From Terriglobus roseus (GTDB taxonomy: Bacteria; Acidobacteriota; Terriglobia; Terriglobales; Acidobacteriaceae), in contig NZ_LT629690.1 in the NCBI RefSeq assembly GCF_900102185.1, positions 868,001 through 932,000 on the forward strand: 64,000 nucleotides of DNA. Reading direction: 5' to 3'. The translations under genes and the position numbers were made by a program. Below, piece after piece: positions 26,443 to 35,443 of the stretch. Under the pieces are notes generated by a model. That model saw nothing but the letters and a program-made list of their open reading frames with translations. It was not told the origin of the DNA and did not search any database. Each line of letters starts with the position of its first letter. Within the stretch, counting starts at the first letter, position 1.

Positions 26443-29328
26443 CTAGACGTTGCGTTCCACGCGAATGGTGACTAACTGCCAACCGTAGATCGGAATGGAG
26501 GCATCGACGGCTTGAACAGTCTCTTCAGAAAGATTGCTGATCCATGTCTTGCCTGCATGGGCTCTGTCCGCCCACGTAAGCGTTGCTTGTTGCTTCTCTC
26601 CCGAAGAACAAAAGAGTCGAACGATCCAGGCTTTACCGTCATCACTTGGCTTCAGGCTCTGTACCAGTACTTCTTGCGGTGATACATGCAGCATCGGCTC
26701 AGAGGCAGACGCCGATCCTGATGCAGGCGCGGCAATTAGCGGCTGTGTCAGCCCTGTAGCGAAACGCTCCGTTTCGCTGCTGCTATTGCCCCGATGTGGG
26801 CGCAATGCATAACGGAACGTGACAGGTCCCTGCTGATACGCACGATAGTTTGTGCCCCAGTGATTGTTCATAACCCACGAATAAAACGTCTGCGTGGCCT
26901 CAATATGTTTACGCCACACAGCCGGATTCTTTTGGGATCCAAGCATCGTTGCAGTGATGCCACCAACCTCGAGCAAAGGCGCGTCGAGGGTCGCCCAGGT
27001 CACACCACGCACCTGAGAACTCAAATCCACCCAACGCCCTACAGGCAACCAGTTTTTGCAACTCCCCGAAAGCTGGTCGACTTCTGGTTGCATCACTGCA
27101 AGCGGAACATCGAGGGTCATCTTTCCATCAGGCACCTGCATGGGAAAGCCGAACTGAATGCTTTCCTTGCTGCCACGCTGAGCGAACTCACCACCTTGAC
27201 CACCCTTGCCGGGATTCGGGTTCAACGCAGCGCGCTGTTTGTCTACAGTATTCTCCAGCGCAACGAAATCCATTCCAGCGACCAATCGAACACGCCGGGT
27301 GAGTCCGTTGCATGACGGAGCTGTTGTGCGAATGAGAACTGTCGCAACGAGAGGGCCAGGGTCTTCCACTGTGATCGTGGCTTTTCCGCTATGACCCAAA
27401 CGCTCCGTGTCGTTGCCAGCCATGAAGAGGAACTGATTTGCAGCACCATTCTTTGTGTCAACGAGGTTTGCGGCATCGCCATGCTGCATGAGTTCTACGA
27501 TGTCGCCTGTGTCTGGATGCAATTTCACACGCAGCTTCTCGTTTTCCAGCACATCTCCGCGCACGCTTACGGCATGGGCAGGTCGAGCAGGCTTCTTGCT
27601 GGATAAGCGGAAGCGCCGCTTGGTGTACGGAGCGATGCTTTCAACCCAGAGCGCTAATTCACCGGAAGCAAGACGTTGCGATGGCACTGCTTGACCATGC
27701 GCGTTCTCTACGTGATCTCCAGCGTGGGATTGCTCTTTTGTAAGCAACACTACTTCTGATCGAGACCATGAAGTGGCGTTGTATACATCGACTTCTGCGG
27801 CACTCGTTGTTGTGGATCCACTTCCGAGTGCGTCCGCCAGAAGCGTATCTGCATCTTTCGCGGCATCTACTGCGAAGGCTCGTTTCACGGCCCACTGCTT
27901 CAACGTGAACGGATTCTCAGAGTCGGACACGCTGCAGTAAGCACCCCAAGTGTGTTCTGAGTAGAGCAACACGTTGCGCCATGCTTCGTTGTACTTGTCG
28001 GGCGCATACGATTCTGGATGAAATGCTGCGGCCAACGCTGCGGCCTGCGTGATGCGTTCTGCCGCGTTGCGGCTCATCGCCGTCTCTAATGCAGACGACG
28101 CCGCACCATCTTCCCAATAGGGTGTTAAATCGCCGCGGTGCTCAGGTAGTTTGTCGCCATAGGCCTTCTCAAAAGCAGAGAAGGCTGTCTCCGTGGAAGA
28201 GATGTGGAACTTCGGCCACTCATACGTTTCGTTCCAACGCTTGATCCAGGGGCTCAGCTCCGGATCAGGTACAGCATTGTCACCATGACCAGACCAGCGA
28301 ATGCACGAGATGTCATAGGGAAAGCCCACTTCATCCATGCGGTCCTGATACTTGTCGACCCACTCGTCGCCCAGCTTCATCACATGCGACATGGCATAGC
28401 CGGTCCACGGAACCCAGAACAGAATCCGCTCTTTGCCTGAAGGCGACACCCACCAAAATGGCTTGTCCTGCCACTCCACCATGAAGGTGCCAATGCGATC
28501 GAAGTAGTTGGGCGCTGCGGAGAAGTATCGGATACCTGCTTGTGCCATCGCCGTGACGGTGCCCCATGAGAAGCCAGGAACGTCGCTCATCATCGCGCTG
28601 CGCACGGGCACACCGCATGCTTTGCCAAGTTGCGTGCCAAAGCGAAACAACTCAACCAGCTCTTCTGGTCTGCACAAGCCAGTCAGCTCATTTGCGTACG
28701 ATCCGTTGAGAGCGATCCACCCTTTCTTAATTGCGTCGATGAGAGCGGTACGATCACTCGCAGACCGGCGCTTCATAAATAAATCGGCGCCCCAAAGCAC
28801 TTCGAGATTCCAGACGAAGCGAGAGCCTTCGGGGTACTCCGATGTCTTCCGTGCAAGCTCGATTCCTTGCACGATGTTATTGATCTGCTTTTCCTCAACG
28901 GCAGCCTGGAGATCCGTATAGCCCAGATCATGGTGCGAGTGTGGCAACACATACACCTTCATCTGACGAACAGGCTTCCGCTCGATCTCAGCGGCATGCT
29001 CCACACCGTCGATAGTTAATGAGACTCGGGTGCGTTGCGGCTTACTTACGGGTTCGACGAAGATCTCGAACGCCTGATCAGCACTCGCAAGCTTGCGACG
29101 GTCATGCTCTTCGCCGTCAATCTTCACTACAACTTCCGCACCCGCGCGTGCTGACGGAAGGGTAATGCGAACAGGCTGCATAAGCTTGCTGTTCTTACGA
29201 ACGTAACCACGGATCGGCACAGCGATTGGCGGAGCGCTTTGTTCCAGCCCACGAGCCCATCCTTGCTGAGTTATCAGAGCGCTGCCCATCGCTGCCGTGA
29301 AGCCCTTCAACACATCACGTCGTTGCAT
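26443..29328 (-). CDS. GH38 family alpha-mannosidase, Tat-exported
   Basis: A 961-residue glycosidase of family GH38, which hydrolyses alpha-mannosides using zinc and a retaining mechanism. The N terminus has a twin-arginine signal (QRRDVLKGFTAAMGS). After a beta domain to about residue 120, the catalytic GH38 domain opens with LPHSHHDLGYTD (His130 and Asp134 as zinc ligands), and Asp249 in MSDVPGFSWG is the expected nucleophile. SEHTWGAYCSVS near 470 is another conserved active-site stretch. The C-terminal beta domains run to the end. ATG 29328 follows the isomerase stop by two bases, with AAGGAGAG within the isomerase end as ribosome site. Linkage and substrate are undetermined. Confidence 0.92.
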   Translation of the reverse strand: MQRRDVLKGFTAAMGSALITQQGWARGLEQSAPPIAVPIRGYVRKNSKLMQPVRITLPSARAGAEVVVKIDGEEHDRRKLASADQAFEIFVEPVSKPQRTRVSLTIDGVEHAAEIERKPVRQMKVYVLPHSHHDLGYTDLQAAVEEKQINNIVQGIELARKTSEYPEGSRFVWNLEVLWGADLFMKRRSASDRTALIDAIKKGWIALNGSYANELTGLCRPEELVELFRFGTQLGKACGVPVRSAMMSDVPGFSWGTVTAMAQAGIRYFSAAPNYFDRIGTFMVEWQDKPFWWVSPSGKERILFWVPWTGYAMSHVMKLGDEWVDKYQDRMDEVGFPYDISCIRWSGHGDNAVPDPELSPWIKRWNETYEWPKFHISSTETAFSAFEKAYGDKLPEHRGDLTPYWEDGAASSALETAMSRNAAERITQAAALAAAFHPESYAPDKYNEAWRNVLLYSEHTWGAYCSVSDSENPFTLKQWAVKRAFAVDAAKDADTLLADALGSGSTTTSAAEVDVYNATSWSRSEVVLLTKEQSHAGDHVENAHGQAVPSQRLASGELALWVESIAPYTKRRFRLSSKKPARPAHAVSVRGDVLENEKLRVKLHPDTGDIVELMQHGDAANLVDTKNGAANQFLFMAGNDTERLGHSGKATITVEDPGPLVATVLIRTTAPSCNGLTRRVRLVAGMDFVALENTVDKQRAALNPNPGKGGQGGEFAQRGSKESIQFGFPMQVPDGKMTLDVPLAVMQPEVDQLSGSCKNWLPVGRWVDLSSQVRGVTWATLDAPLLEVGGITATMLGSQKNPAVWRKHIEATQTFYSWVMNNHWGTNYRAYQQGPVTFRYALRPHRGNSSSETERFATGLTQPLIAAPASGSASASEPMLHVSPQEVLVQSLKPSDDGKAWIVRLFCSSGEKQQATLTWADRAHAGKTWISNLSEETVQAVDASIPIYGWQLVTIRVERNV

Positions 29329-29330
29329 CC

Positions 29331-31115
29331 CTATCTCTCCTTCACTCGCGATTGCTGTATGTCGTTACGCTCTCGGTCGGTACGCACATAAGCCTGTATT
29401 GTTGCCAGAGGTTTGTCGGTCTCCTGAAGTGGTCGCAGGGTGTATTCGCCTGCCGCGGCAGGAACGATGAAGGTTTCGCCGTAGTGCACGATCATCGGAT
29501 CGAATGCTCCCGTCGGACTTTCCACGATCGCAGAATCGCCTTCGACAAGGTTCAGTACATGAAGATTGTTCCGCGTGTTGTGGGTGACGGGTTTGGTGAA
29601 CCAATGCCGCCGTGTCTCGAGGAATTCCAGGGAATGAAGTCCCGTCCGTTCCTCCCGCCAGCCGTCACCTTCGGATATCTTCTGCGCAGGTTGCAGAAGT
29701 TCATCATTGACCCACTGCGTATCACGATTCCACTGGATATTCGCTAGCCCATGACGCAGATGAACTGGCCGTGGCTTTCCGTCGAGCCCGAGCCTCCCCC
29801 AGTCCCACAGCTTGAACGTGAAGATGTAGGGCGTGGCTGAAATCTCGAGTACAACATTGTCACGCCCAGAACAGTGGACTGTTCCGGCTGGAATCGAAAA
29901 GTGATCATGACGATGTGTTGGAATAACGTTTACCCACTGTTCTGCTTCCAGTGGCCTCTCGCCATCGTTCGCATCTTGTAGAGCGTGCGCAAATTCGTCA
30001 CGGTCAACGCCCGTTCGCAGACCAAGAAACATGTGTGATCCTGGCTTACTCTCGAAGATGTAATAACTTTCATCCTGCGTGTAACTCATCCCAAAGTGCT
30101 CACGAATGTATTCGCGCAATGGATGCACCTGCAAGGAGAGATTGCCGCCGTCGACCGTATCAAGGAAGTCGAATCGGATAGGGAACTCAGCTCCAAATTC
30201 GTTGAAAACAACTGGTCCCAACAGTCCTTCTGGTTCCTCTGCGACCACGATTTGCGCTGGCACGCTGAGATGTTGTCCGCCGAAGTTCAGAAGAACGCTA
30301 TTCTCCTCCGGAACGCAGTCGAAGCCCCAGGCATAGTTCTTGGGGCCTGCTGGCAGACCGAACTTCTCGCGCATCCATTGGCCACCCCATGGCCCCGGAT
30401 CAAAAAACGGCACCACACGAAATGGCCTCCGAACGATGTCTTTCATCGCCTTACGCAACACATCACCACTCACCATGCGAGGCGTAGACGGATCATCGAG
30501 ATCAACGAACCAGTCCATCGCAGCAAAGATTTCATGCCGCAGTGCATCACCAGCTCGCCAGTCAAGGAAGAACGCATTCTTGTAGAGCAGGCCAGGTGAG
30601 TCCGTTGCATTTTTAAAGCCAAGGTTGCCAACCTGATGAGCACGCTGCCGTGCCTGAAGCACCCAACGAGTGGTACTGAGATAGACCAGCAGATCACTTT
30701 TTGCCGCGACGCGCGAAGCTCCAGGACCGATGATGACAACCGGGCCCAGGTGATTGTCCACCCGTGCCTGAGCTTCCCGTAGCTTCGCTTCATCGAAGTA
30801 GGCATCAATCGTCCACGGACGCATGTATGCAAAGACTGGATCTTCTCCAAGAGTCTGAGCAAACTTCTCCCGCAACTTGTCGGGATGAAGAAATACTTCT
30901 TCGCTTCGTACGACGAGAGCCTGCGGGATAGCTTCGTGCAACGCTCGCAGAAGTTCATCCGCAATCACCCCGGGATAGCACTCGAGAACAATTGTGCTTT
31001 TAGCGGCAGACGTTGCAGACGCGAGCTTACTGACAACATCCGCGACTCCTTGCACGCATGAGCCAAGGGGCGCGTCGATATCGATCGTTGGGTTGAGTTC
31101 GTAGAAAGTTCTCAT
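29331..31115 (-). CDS. Class I mannose-6-phosphate isomerase fused to an N-terminal kinase-like domain
   Basis: A 594-residue two-domain protein. Residues from about 225 to the end are a cupin-type class I phosphomannose isomerase converting mannose-6-phosphate to fructose-6-phosphate: LSLQVHPLREY (Gln329, His331) and Glu349 in YTQDESYYIFE supply zinc ligands, and HRHDHFSIPAGTVHCSG contains another. Ordinary class I enzymes are about 310-400 residues. The extra N-terminal 220 residues resemble a nucleoside-kinase/phosphoribulokinase fold (STIVLECYPGVIADELLRAL; a later GPVVIIGPGAS strand) but lack a P-loop GxxGxGKS, so kinase activity is doubtful. It is first gene of the four-gene operon; the start is supported by position rather than a strong ribosome site. 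Confidence 0.88.
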   Translation of the reverse strand: MRTFYELNPTIDIDAPLGSCVQGVADVVSKLASATSAAKSTIVLECYPGVIADELLRALHEAIPQALVVRSEEVFLHPDKLREKFAQTLGEDPVFAYMRPWTIDAYFDEAKLREAQARVDNHLGPVVIIGPGASRVAAKSDLLVYLSTTRWVLQARQRAHQVGNLGFKNATDSPGLLYKNAFFLDWRAGDALRHEIFAAMDWFVDLDDPSTPRMVSGDVLRKAMKDIVRRPFRVVPFFDPGPWGGQWMREKFGLPAGPKNYAWGFDCVPEENSVLLNFGGQHLSVPAQIVVAEEPEGLLGPVVFNEFGAEFPIRFDFLDTVDGGNLSLQVHPLREYIREHFGMSYTQDESYYIFESKPGSHMFLGLRTGVDRDEFAHALQDANDGERPLEAEQWVNVIPTHRHDHFSIPAGTVHCSGRDNVVLEISATPYIFTFKLWDWGRLGLDGKPRPVHLRHGLANIQWNRDTQWVNDELLQPAQKISEGDGWREERTGLHSLEFLETRRHWFTKPVTHNTRNNLHVLNLVEGDSAIVESPTGAFDPMIVHYGETFIVPAAAGEYTLRPLQETDKPLATIQAYVRTDRERNDIQQSRVKER

Positions 31116-31150
31116 CCGCCCTCAGAGTCGTTCTATTGCCTCGTAAGCAT

Positions 31151-31162
31151 CTCATATATGAG
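31151..31162. promoter_or_regulatory. Palindrome in the mannoside-operon promoter region
   Basis: CTCATATATGAG is a perfect 12-bp palindrome 36-47 bases upstream of the isomerase start, overlapping an AT-rich stretch that could serve as -10 on the minus strand. It is a candidate operator, most simply for the DeoR-type protein at 23668-24471, but no second copy was found near that gene. Confidence 0.4.
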
Positions 31163-31309
31163 TGAAATACGCTATTTCGATCTAATGTTTTGCGTAAGCG
31201 ATCATTTGCGCAAATGGGAAATGAGGACGAGGGTAAAACGGAATCAATGATGGTTTCGCAAGGGTAGATTTGGGAATTCGCATCGGTGAAATCCAGAGCG
31301 AATGCCTTG

Positions 31310-31349
31310 AGAGAAGTTCCGTTTCTTTCAGGAAAGATCAGAGAAGTTC
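31310..31349. repeat. Two 10-bp direct repeats 30 bp apart
   Basis: AGAGAAGTTC occurs at 31310-31319 and 31340-31349, about three helical turns apart. The gap 31116-31439 otherwise holds no gene: only the palindrome at 31151, these repeats and the dps terminator. They may bind a regulator of the mannoside operon or be chance. Confidence 0.3.
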
Positions 31350-31376
31350 TGATTCTCTTCGGGGTGAGAAGGGCGC

Positions 31377-31417
31377 AGAAAATGGCCTGGACTATCTTAT
31401 GAACGAGTCCAGGCCAT
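31377..31417 (-). terminator. Terminator of the dps gene
   Basis: ATGGCCTGGACT (31382-31393) pairs with AGTCCAGGCCAT (31406-31417), a perfect 12-bp stem with a 12-base loop, 22 bases beyond the dps stop. On the minus strand a TTTT run follows. Confidence 0.75.
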
Positions 31418-31439
31418 ACCGATCATCAATCTTCTTAAA

Positions 31440-31955
31440 TTAGTCGCGTGTTGCTTCGAACAGGAACCAGCTACGGCGTTGAGATTGATCAATCCAATTT
31501 TCTAGAAGGCTTGCAGTAGCGACATCACCAGCATCGTCACATAGCGCATGTACCGCTCGCATCGATAGAGTGAAGGCTTTCTCATCCTCATGCAATTCGC
31601 TCAGCATGTCTTTGGGCGTTACGAAGTCCGCATCGTTGTCCGGAATGCGGGCCAGGCGCGCAATGTGGCCGATTGATCGGATCGTCGTCCCTCCGAGTTT
31701 TCTGACACGCTCAGCAACGTCGTCTGTCATTGCAAAGATCTGATCACCATGATCGTCAAGCAGCAGATGGTAGTCACGGAAGTGCGGGCCACTCATATGC
31801 CAATGAAAATTCTTCGTCTTGAGATAGAGGCTGAAGGTATCAGCGAGAAGCGCGTTTAGTGCTCCGGTGATCTGTTTAACAGATTCGTGATCAATGTCCG
31901 AAGGTGTTTTTAACGGAGAGATTTGACGGTCTACAAGATCGCTTTTCTTTGACAT
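31440..31955 (-). CDS. dps: Dps-type ferritin-like DNA-protection protein
   Basis: A 171-residue four-helix-bundle protein that assembles into dodecamers, oxidises Fe(II) with peroxide and shields DNA. I chose ATG 31955 (MSKKSDLVD) over 31997 because GAGGAA lies four bases upstream. The ferroxidase motif is intact: FHWHMSG with the first His, FRDYHLLLDDHGDQI with the second His and Asp, then MTDDVAERVRKLGG with Asp and Glu. A hairpin (31975-31993) and the 12-bp palindrome at 32014 lie in the leader. It is followed by its own terminator and is a single-gene unit. A link to the peroxidase cluster 4 kb away is possible but not shown. Confidence 0.95.
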   Translation of the reverse strand: MSKKSDLVDRQISPLKTPSDIDHESVKQITGALNALLADTFSLYLKTKNFHWHMSGPHFRDYHLLLDDHGDQIFAMTDDVAERVRKLGGTTIRSIGHIARLARIPDNDADFVTPKDMLSELHEDEKAFTLSMRAVHALCDDAGDVATASLLENWIDQSQRRSWFLFEATRD

Positions 31956-32013
31956 TGGGTTCCTCGCAATATGGGGCCAGAAAATCTCTGGCCTCACAGC
32001 ATCTTAAATAATT

Positions 32014-32025
32014 TGTTTGCAAACA
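32014..32025. promoter_or_regulatory. Palindrome TGTTTGCAAACA upstream of dps
   Basis: A perfect 12-bp palindrome about 59 bases before the dps start, next to an AT-rich stretch (AAATTATTTAA on the minus strand). It is well placed for a repressor or activator of dps; the regulator is not identified. Confidence 0.4.
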
Positions 32026-32107
32026 GAATGATTCCGTCTCTCACGACTTGCCGTCTGAATGAGATGGCTCGCAGGTGCCTCAAATTCGATGTTGAGGCGG
32101 TTGAGTC

Positions 32108-33064
32108 TTAGACTCCGGCGTACACGAGTGTTGTGAAGAAGGACGGAGTGATCAGGAATTGTCCGAACTTCGCATCGTATGCCGCCGTTGGTTTTGCAGC
32201 TATTGTTTCCTGAAGAGAGCGGCCTTCTTTCTTCAGTTTTGCCACATTGTTCCTGATAGTCACGAGCATGGTGTGAAACTCTACAAGCCCAGCTTTATTG
32301 CCAATTGGGCCATGTCCTGGGACGACGATCATCTTGTCTGTCGCAGTCGCTACATTCCTTTCGGCAGCGCGGATCATTCCATCGATGCTGCCGCCGGTCG
32401 AATAGTCGATGAACGGGTAGATGCCATTCCACCACGTGTCTCCTACGTGAATGACGTCCGCCTGCTCAAAGACCACAGAGACATCACTGTCAGTATGAGC
32501 AGGCCCATAGTACTTCAGCGCGATATTGGTGCCATTGTGATGTTCGCTACGCTCAGTGCTGAATGTAGTTGTAGGAAGAGCGCCCGCGGGTGCCGGAGGA
32601 AAGGTCCACTGCCATCCCTCGACTCGTGTGGCAGTAGCTAAATGCTTCTTGGTATTTACGTGAGCGGTGATCTCAGCTCCAGCGGAATGCACCCAGTCAT
32701 TGCCGTCCGTGTGGTCCGTGTGCCAATGCGTATTGATTAAGCGTGTGATGGGATCGGGGCTCAGGCTCTTGAGAGCTGCTGCAATGCGCTGTTTCGAAAC
32801 AGTGAATCCAGAATCGATCAGAAGCTTTCCGTCCTTCCCCGTAAGAACTGCTATATTCCCACCCGAGCCTTCCAGAACGCTAATGTTTCCGCGGAGGGCG
32901 TGGACCTTGATCTCGGCCTTAGCGGCTTCCTCGATCATCGTCGGCACGATGCCTTTCTTCTGAGCGAAGACAAGGTGCGGTGCGAAGGCTGTAGCTGCTA
33001 TGCCCGTTCCAGTTGAAGCAAGGAAGCGGCGCCGTGAGATGAGTAATCGCCTTTGATTGTTCAT
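32108..33064 (-). CDS. Metallo-beta-lactamase-fold hydrolase, Tat-exported
   Basis: A 318-residue hydrolase with an N-terminal twin-arginine signal (SRRRFLASTGTGIAATAFA, cleavage near VFAQ). The di-zinc motif HxHxDH is present as THWHTDHTDG (His113, His115, Asp117, His118); further ligands are in YGPAHTDSDVSV and VVPGHGPIG. The extended C-terminal region and overall layout match the periplasmic quinoprotein-relay-related MBL proteins rather than true lactamases. Substrate unknown. It is a single gene between dps and an apparently empty stretch; no operon partner is evident. Confidence 0.9.
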   Translation of the reverse strand: MNNQRRLLISRRRFLASTGTGIAATAFAPHLVFAQKKGIVPTMIEEAAKAEIKVHALRGNISVLEGSGGNIAVLTGKDGKLLIDSGFTVSKQRIAAALKSLSPDPITRLINTHWHTDHTDGNDWVHSAGAEITAHVNTKKHLATATRVEGWQWTFPPAPAGALPTTTFSTERSEHHNGTNIALKYYGPAHTDSDVSVVFEQADVIHVGDTWWNGIYPFIDYSTGGSIDGMIRAAERNVATATDKMIVVPGHGPIGNKAGLVEFHTMLVTIRNNVAKLKKEGRSLQETIAAKPTAAYDAKFGQFLITPSFFTTLVYAGV

Positions 33065-33603
33065 TGTTTTCTCTCTCAGATGATTTGTTGACGCTATTCC
33101 ACGATGACAATCTTGTTAAGAAACCACGTTATTGCTTGGTCTCGTCTATACAGCTTTTGAGGGGCGTAGCCGCGACATCCGTCTTGGGAAGAACGGACTT
33201 CATGTGCAGAACGCAGGAATATCGCGGGAAGTTTAAGCGACCATCTCGATGTACGTGATCTGCTGTTTGTTATCGAGAAGCCTTTGATTGTGCACGCTAC
33301 TGCTAATAGACCAAAGACCTCATATCTGTCATCACAAAAGTTATTCGCTGGAGTGCCGAATCCTTGAGGGATGCGAGCTGCTCTATCATTCGCGATGACC
33401 AGGATGCACACGCGCCGGTGCGAGTTTTGTTTAGTAGCCCGTCGGCCGATATTTCGCGACGAAAACTCCCCGCATCGTTATAAAGAGCGATCCCGGCCCA
33501 AGCGAATTTCGCTCTGGAGCCGGGATCGCTATCTTGACTGAAGTGTTCTCTTGAAATGAAGAGCGTTCAAGAGCCTGTAATTTAATTCATCCACGACTCA
33601 GAA
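33065..33603. other. 539-bp stretch without a supported gene
   Basis: This gap must contain the promoter of the metallo-hydrolase gene near 33065-33200. A minus-strand frame of 105 codons (33094-33411) shows no recognisable motif or ribosome site and I do not call it. The only clear structure is the hairpin at 33486-33530. Confidence 0.5.
33486..33530 (-). terminator. Hairpin downstream of the TIGR03118-type gene
   Basis: AGCGATCCCGGC (33486-33497) pairs perfectly with GCCGGGATCGCT (33519-33530); the loop itself contains AGCGAATTTCGCT, a second small stem. It lies about 75 bases beyond the stop of the leftward gene. The following T-run is short. Confidence 0.6.
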
Positions 33604-35265
33604 TTACTTCACGGTGAGTGCCACCGATGTCTGCTGTGTCACCGAGCCCGCTGTGGCAGCGATGGTGATGTTGGATGTTCCCGCTGGAGTTACCGGCGCT
33701 GGCGTCGGCGTTGTGCTCATTTGCGGTGAACTTCCGCTGGAACAGCCTCCGGCTGCTAGTCCGGACAACAACACCACGACCGTCAGCGCAGCAAGGCGCG
33801 ATGCATTTGTGAGGCGGAGACGCTTGCTGATACCTAGCAGTGATGCGAACGGTAGAAGGAATGCGGCGAAGATTCCTGCGACTACAGGTTGCATCCCGCG
33901 TCTTTGTAGCGGCTGAAGAGCAGCAGTTTTGGTGTTGGTGGTGATGGTCGCAGTGACGATGGACGGAACCGTTGACGACACGCTGGCTTGCGATGGTGAG
34001 AAGCTGCAGGTGGCATTGGCGGGAAGGCCGGAGCAGGCCAGCGATACGTTGCCCGAGAAACCGTTCACGGATGCCAGACTGAGTTGAACCTGCGCAGTGC
34101 TACCAGCGGTTACCGTCGCAGACGGCGAAGCGGAACTGAAACCGAAGGTTGGTGTGGCGCCTGCGGTCGTTGCATTCGTAATCGTTGCGAACAGGCCGTG
34201 CTGTTCCTGATCAAGACCAGCAGTGAAGTAGACCGTGCTGGTGTCCCCACCCGCCACTGCAGTTGTACCGGTTACGGAAGTTCCGCCCGTCAATAGTTCC
34301 CAAAGGCTGGCGTACTTTAGGGCTTTACCGGTGCTGTCAATCAATTGTCCCTGGTATGCGAAGGTCTTCGGATCAAAGACGTTGATGATGCCGTCGCCGA
34401 AATTACCGATCAGCAAATCATTCGAAAAGATGCCGAAGTTTGCTGGCGCGTACGCGATTCCCCATGGAGCATTCAGGTTCCCGCCGGTTGCGACGCGACT
34501 TACAAAGTTGCCGGAGGTATCGAATACGCTGACTGCACCGTTGCCCGCTCCGTTGACGCTCAGATATGGTGCGCTGGCGGAGCGAAGTGCGTAGTTCACA
34601 AACACCTGCGTTCCGAGAACGTGGACAGAGAATGGAGCATATCCCGCTGGCAACGTGGGATCAACGAAATTACCTGCAAGCTTGGTCGGTGCGAATGTGC
34701 TGTCGTAGACCTCGATGGCGTTGCCGGTCCCGAAGTTTGCGGCAAGGATATAGCTCTTGCTGGTGACGCCACCGGAAGCAATATTCAGAATGGCGAGTCC
34801 TGGATAGGACGCACCGGCTGCGTTGTTGTTGATGGCGACCGTTGAAATTGCATTCGCCGTGCCCAGCTTCGAATTCCAACCAGAGATGGTGCCATCGAGA
34901 GTTGAAAAGAGGAAGCTGGCCTTGGTGCCGTTTGCCAACAACATACCAACTGCTCCACCCGTTGTGACAGAACCCGCAGGCAACCCTGGAGCGGTGTTCG
35001 GAGCAGCAGCGGAAGGCACAATCACCTTGAACGAAACAGTCCCCGCTGGTGGAACAACGTAGTTGTATCCGGTGTTCGCAGCGCTAATCCAGAACGTTCC
35101 GCTTGCACTAATGGCCCAGGGATTCTTGAAGTTGGGATCAGTATTGGTGGCCGTGACGGAACCGTCCGACAAGAGATTTGTAACTTTATAGGACTGACCG
35201 GCGATTGGAAGTGTGGCGGCAAGAATAGCGGCGGTGTGCAGCAAAAACTTTCGGATCATTTGCAT
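33604..35265 (-). CDS. TIGR03118-family secreted repeat protein
   Basis: A 553-residue exported protein. I chose ATG 35265 (MQMIRKFLLHTAAILAA), giving a standard signal peptide with cleavage near IAGQ, instead of the frame start at 35316. The body (residues 25-370) is a six-bladed-propeller-like sequence typical of TIGR03118: TNLLSDG, DPNFKNPWAISASGTFWIS, FSTLDGTISGWN, LNAPWGIAYAP and WELLTGG. An Ig-like Ser/Thr-rich domain follows (about 385-460), then a hydrophobic helix (AGIFAAFLLPFASLLGI) with basic residues after it and a Cys near AAGGCSSGSS, and another short Thr/Pro-rich tail. Function is unknown; surface attachment is likely. Confidence 0.8.
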   Translation of the reverse strand: MQMIRKFLLHTAAILAATLPIAGQSYKVTNLLSDGSVTATNTDPNFKNPWAISASGTFWISAANTGYNYVVPPAGTVSFKVIVPSAAAPNTAPGLPAGSVTTGGAVGMLLANGTKASFLFSTLDGTISGWNSKLGTANAISTVAINNNAAGASYPGLAILNIASGGVTSKSYILAANFGTGNAIEVYDSTFAPTKLAGNFVDPTLPAGYAPFSVHVLGTQVFVNYALRSASAPYLSVNGAGNGAVSVFDTSGNFVSRVATGGNLNAPWGIAYAPANFGIFSNDLLIGNFGDGIINVFDPKTFAYQGQLIDSTGKALKYASLWELLTGGTSVTGTTAVAGGDTSTVYFTAGLDQEQHGLFATITNATTAGATPTFGFSSASPSATVTAGSTAQVQLSLASVNGFSGNVSLACSGLPANATCSFSPSQASVSSTVPSIVTATITTNTKTAALQPLQRRGMQPVVAGIFAAFLLPFASLLGISKRLRLTNASRLAALTVVVLLSGLAAGGCSSGSSPQMSTTPTPAPVTPAGTSNITIAATAGSVTQQTSVALTVK

Positions 35266-35406
35266 GGAGACACCTTTTCGTTCGCATATAGCGACCAGAG
35301 AAAGGTAGGCCCGCACACGGCGCGAAGTGTCGCTATCGTGTCACACATACGTCATTTGAGCGTCATGTCATTGCAGGGAAGCAGGAACACGAGTCAGTTT
35401 ATGTGC

Positions 35407-35436
35407 GCGAGGACTGACAGAATTGCCAGTCCTCGC
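35407..35436 (-). terminator. Hairpin after the receptor relic
   Basis: GCGAGGACTG (35407-35416) pairs with CAGTCCTCGC (35427-35436) around a 10-base loop. It sits 8 bases past the stop codon of the relic at 35444-35575 and is probably the old gene's terminator. Confidence 0.6.
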
Positions 35437-35443
35437 ACATCTG

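Noticed and set aside
32108-33064. True beta-lactamase (antibiotic resistance)
   Set aside because: Motif set and Tat signal fit the broad metallo-hydrolase superfamily; class-specific lactamase residues are not seen.
33094-33411. A 105-codon minus-strand frame in the gap right of the metallo-hydrolase gene
   Set aside because: No recognisable motif, signal or ribosome site, and it covers the expected promoter of the hydrolase gene.
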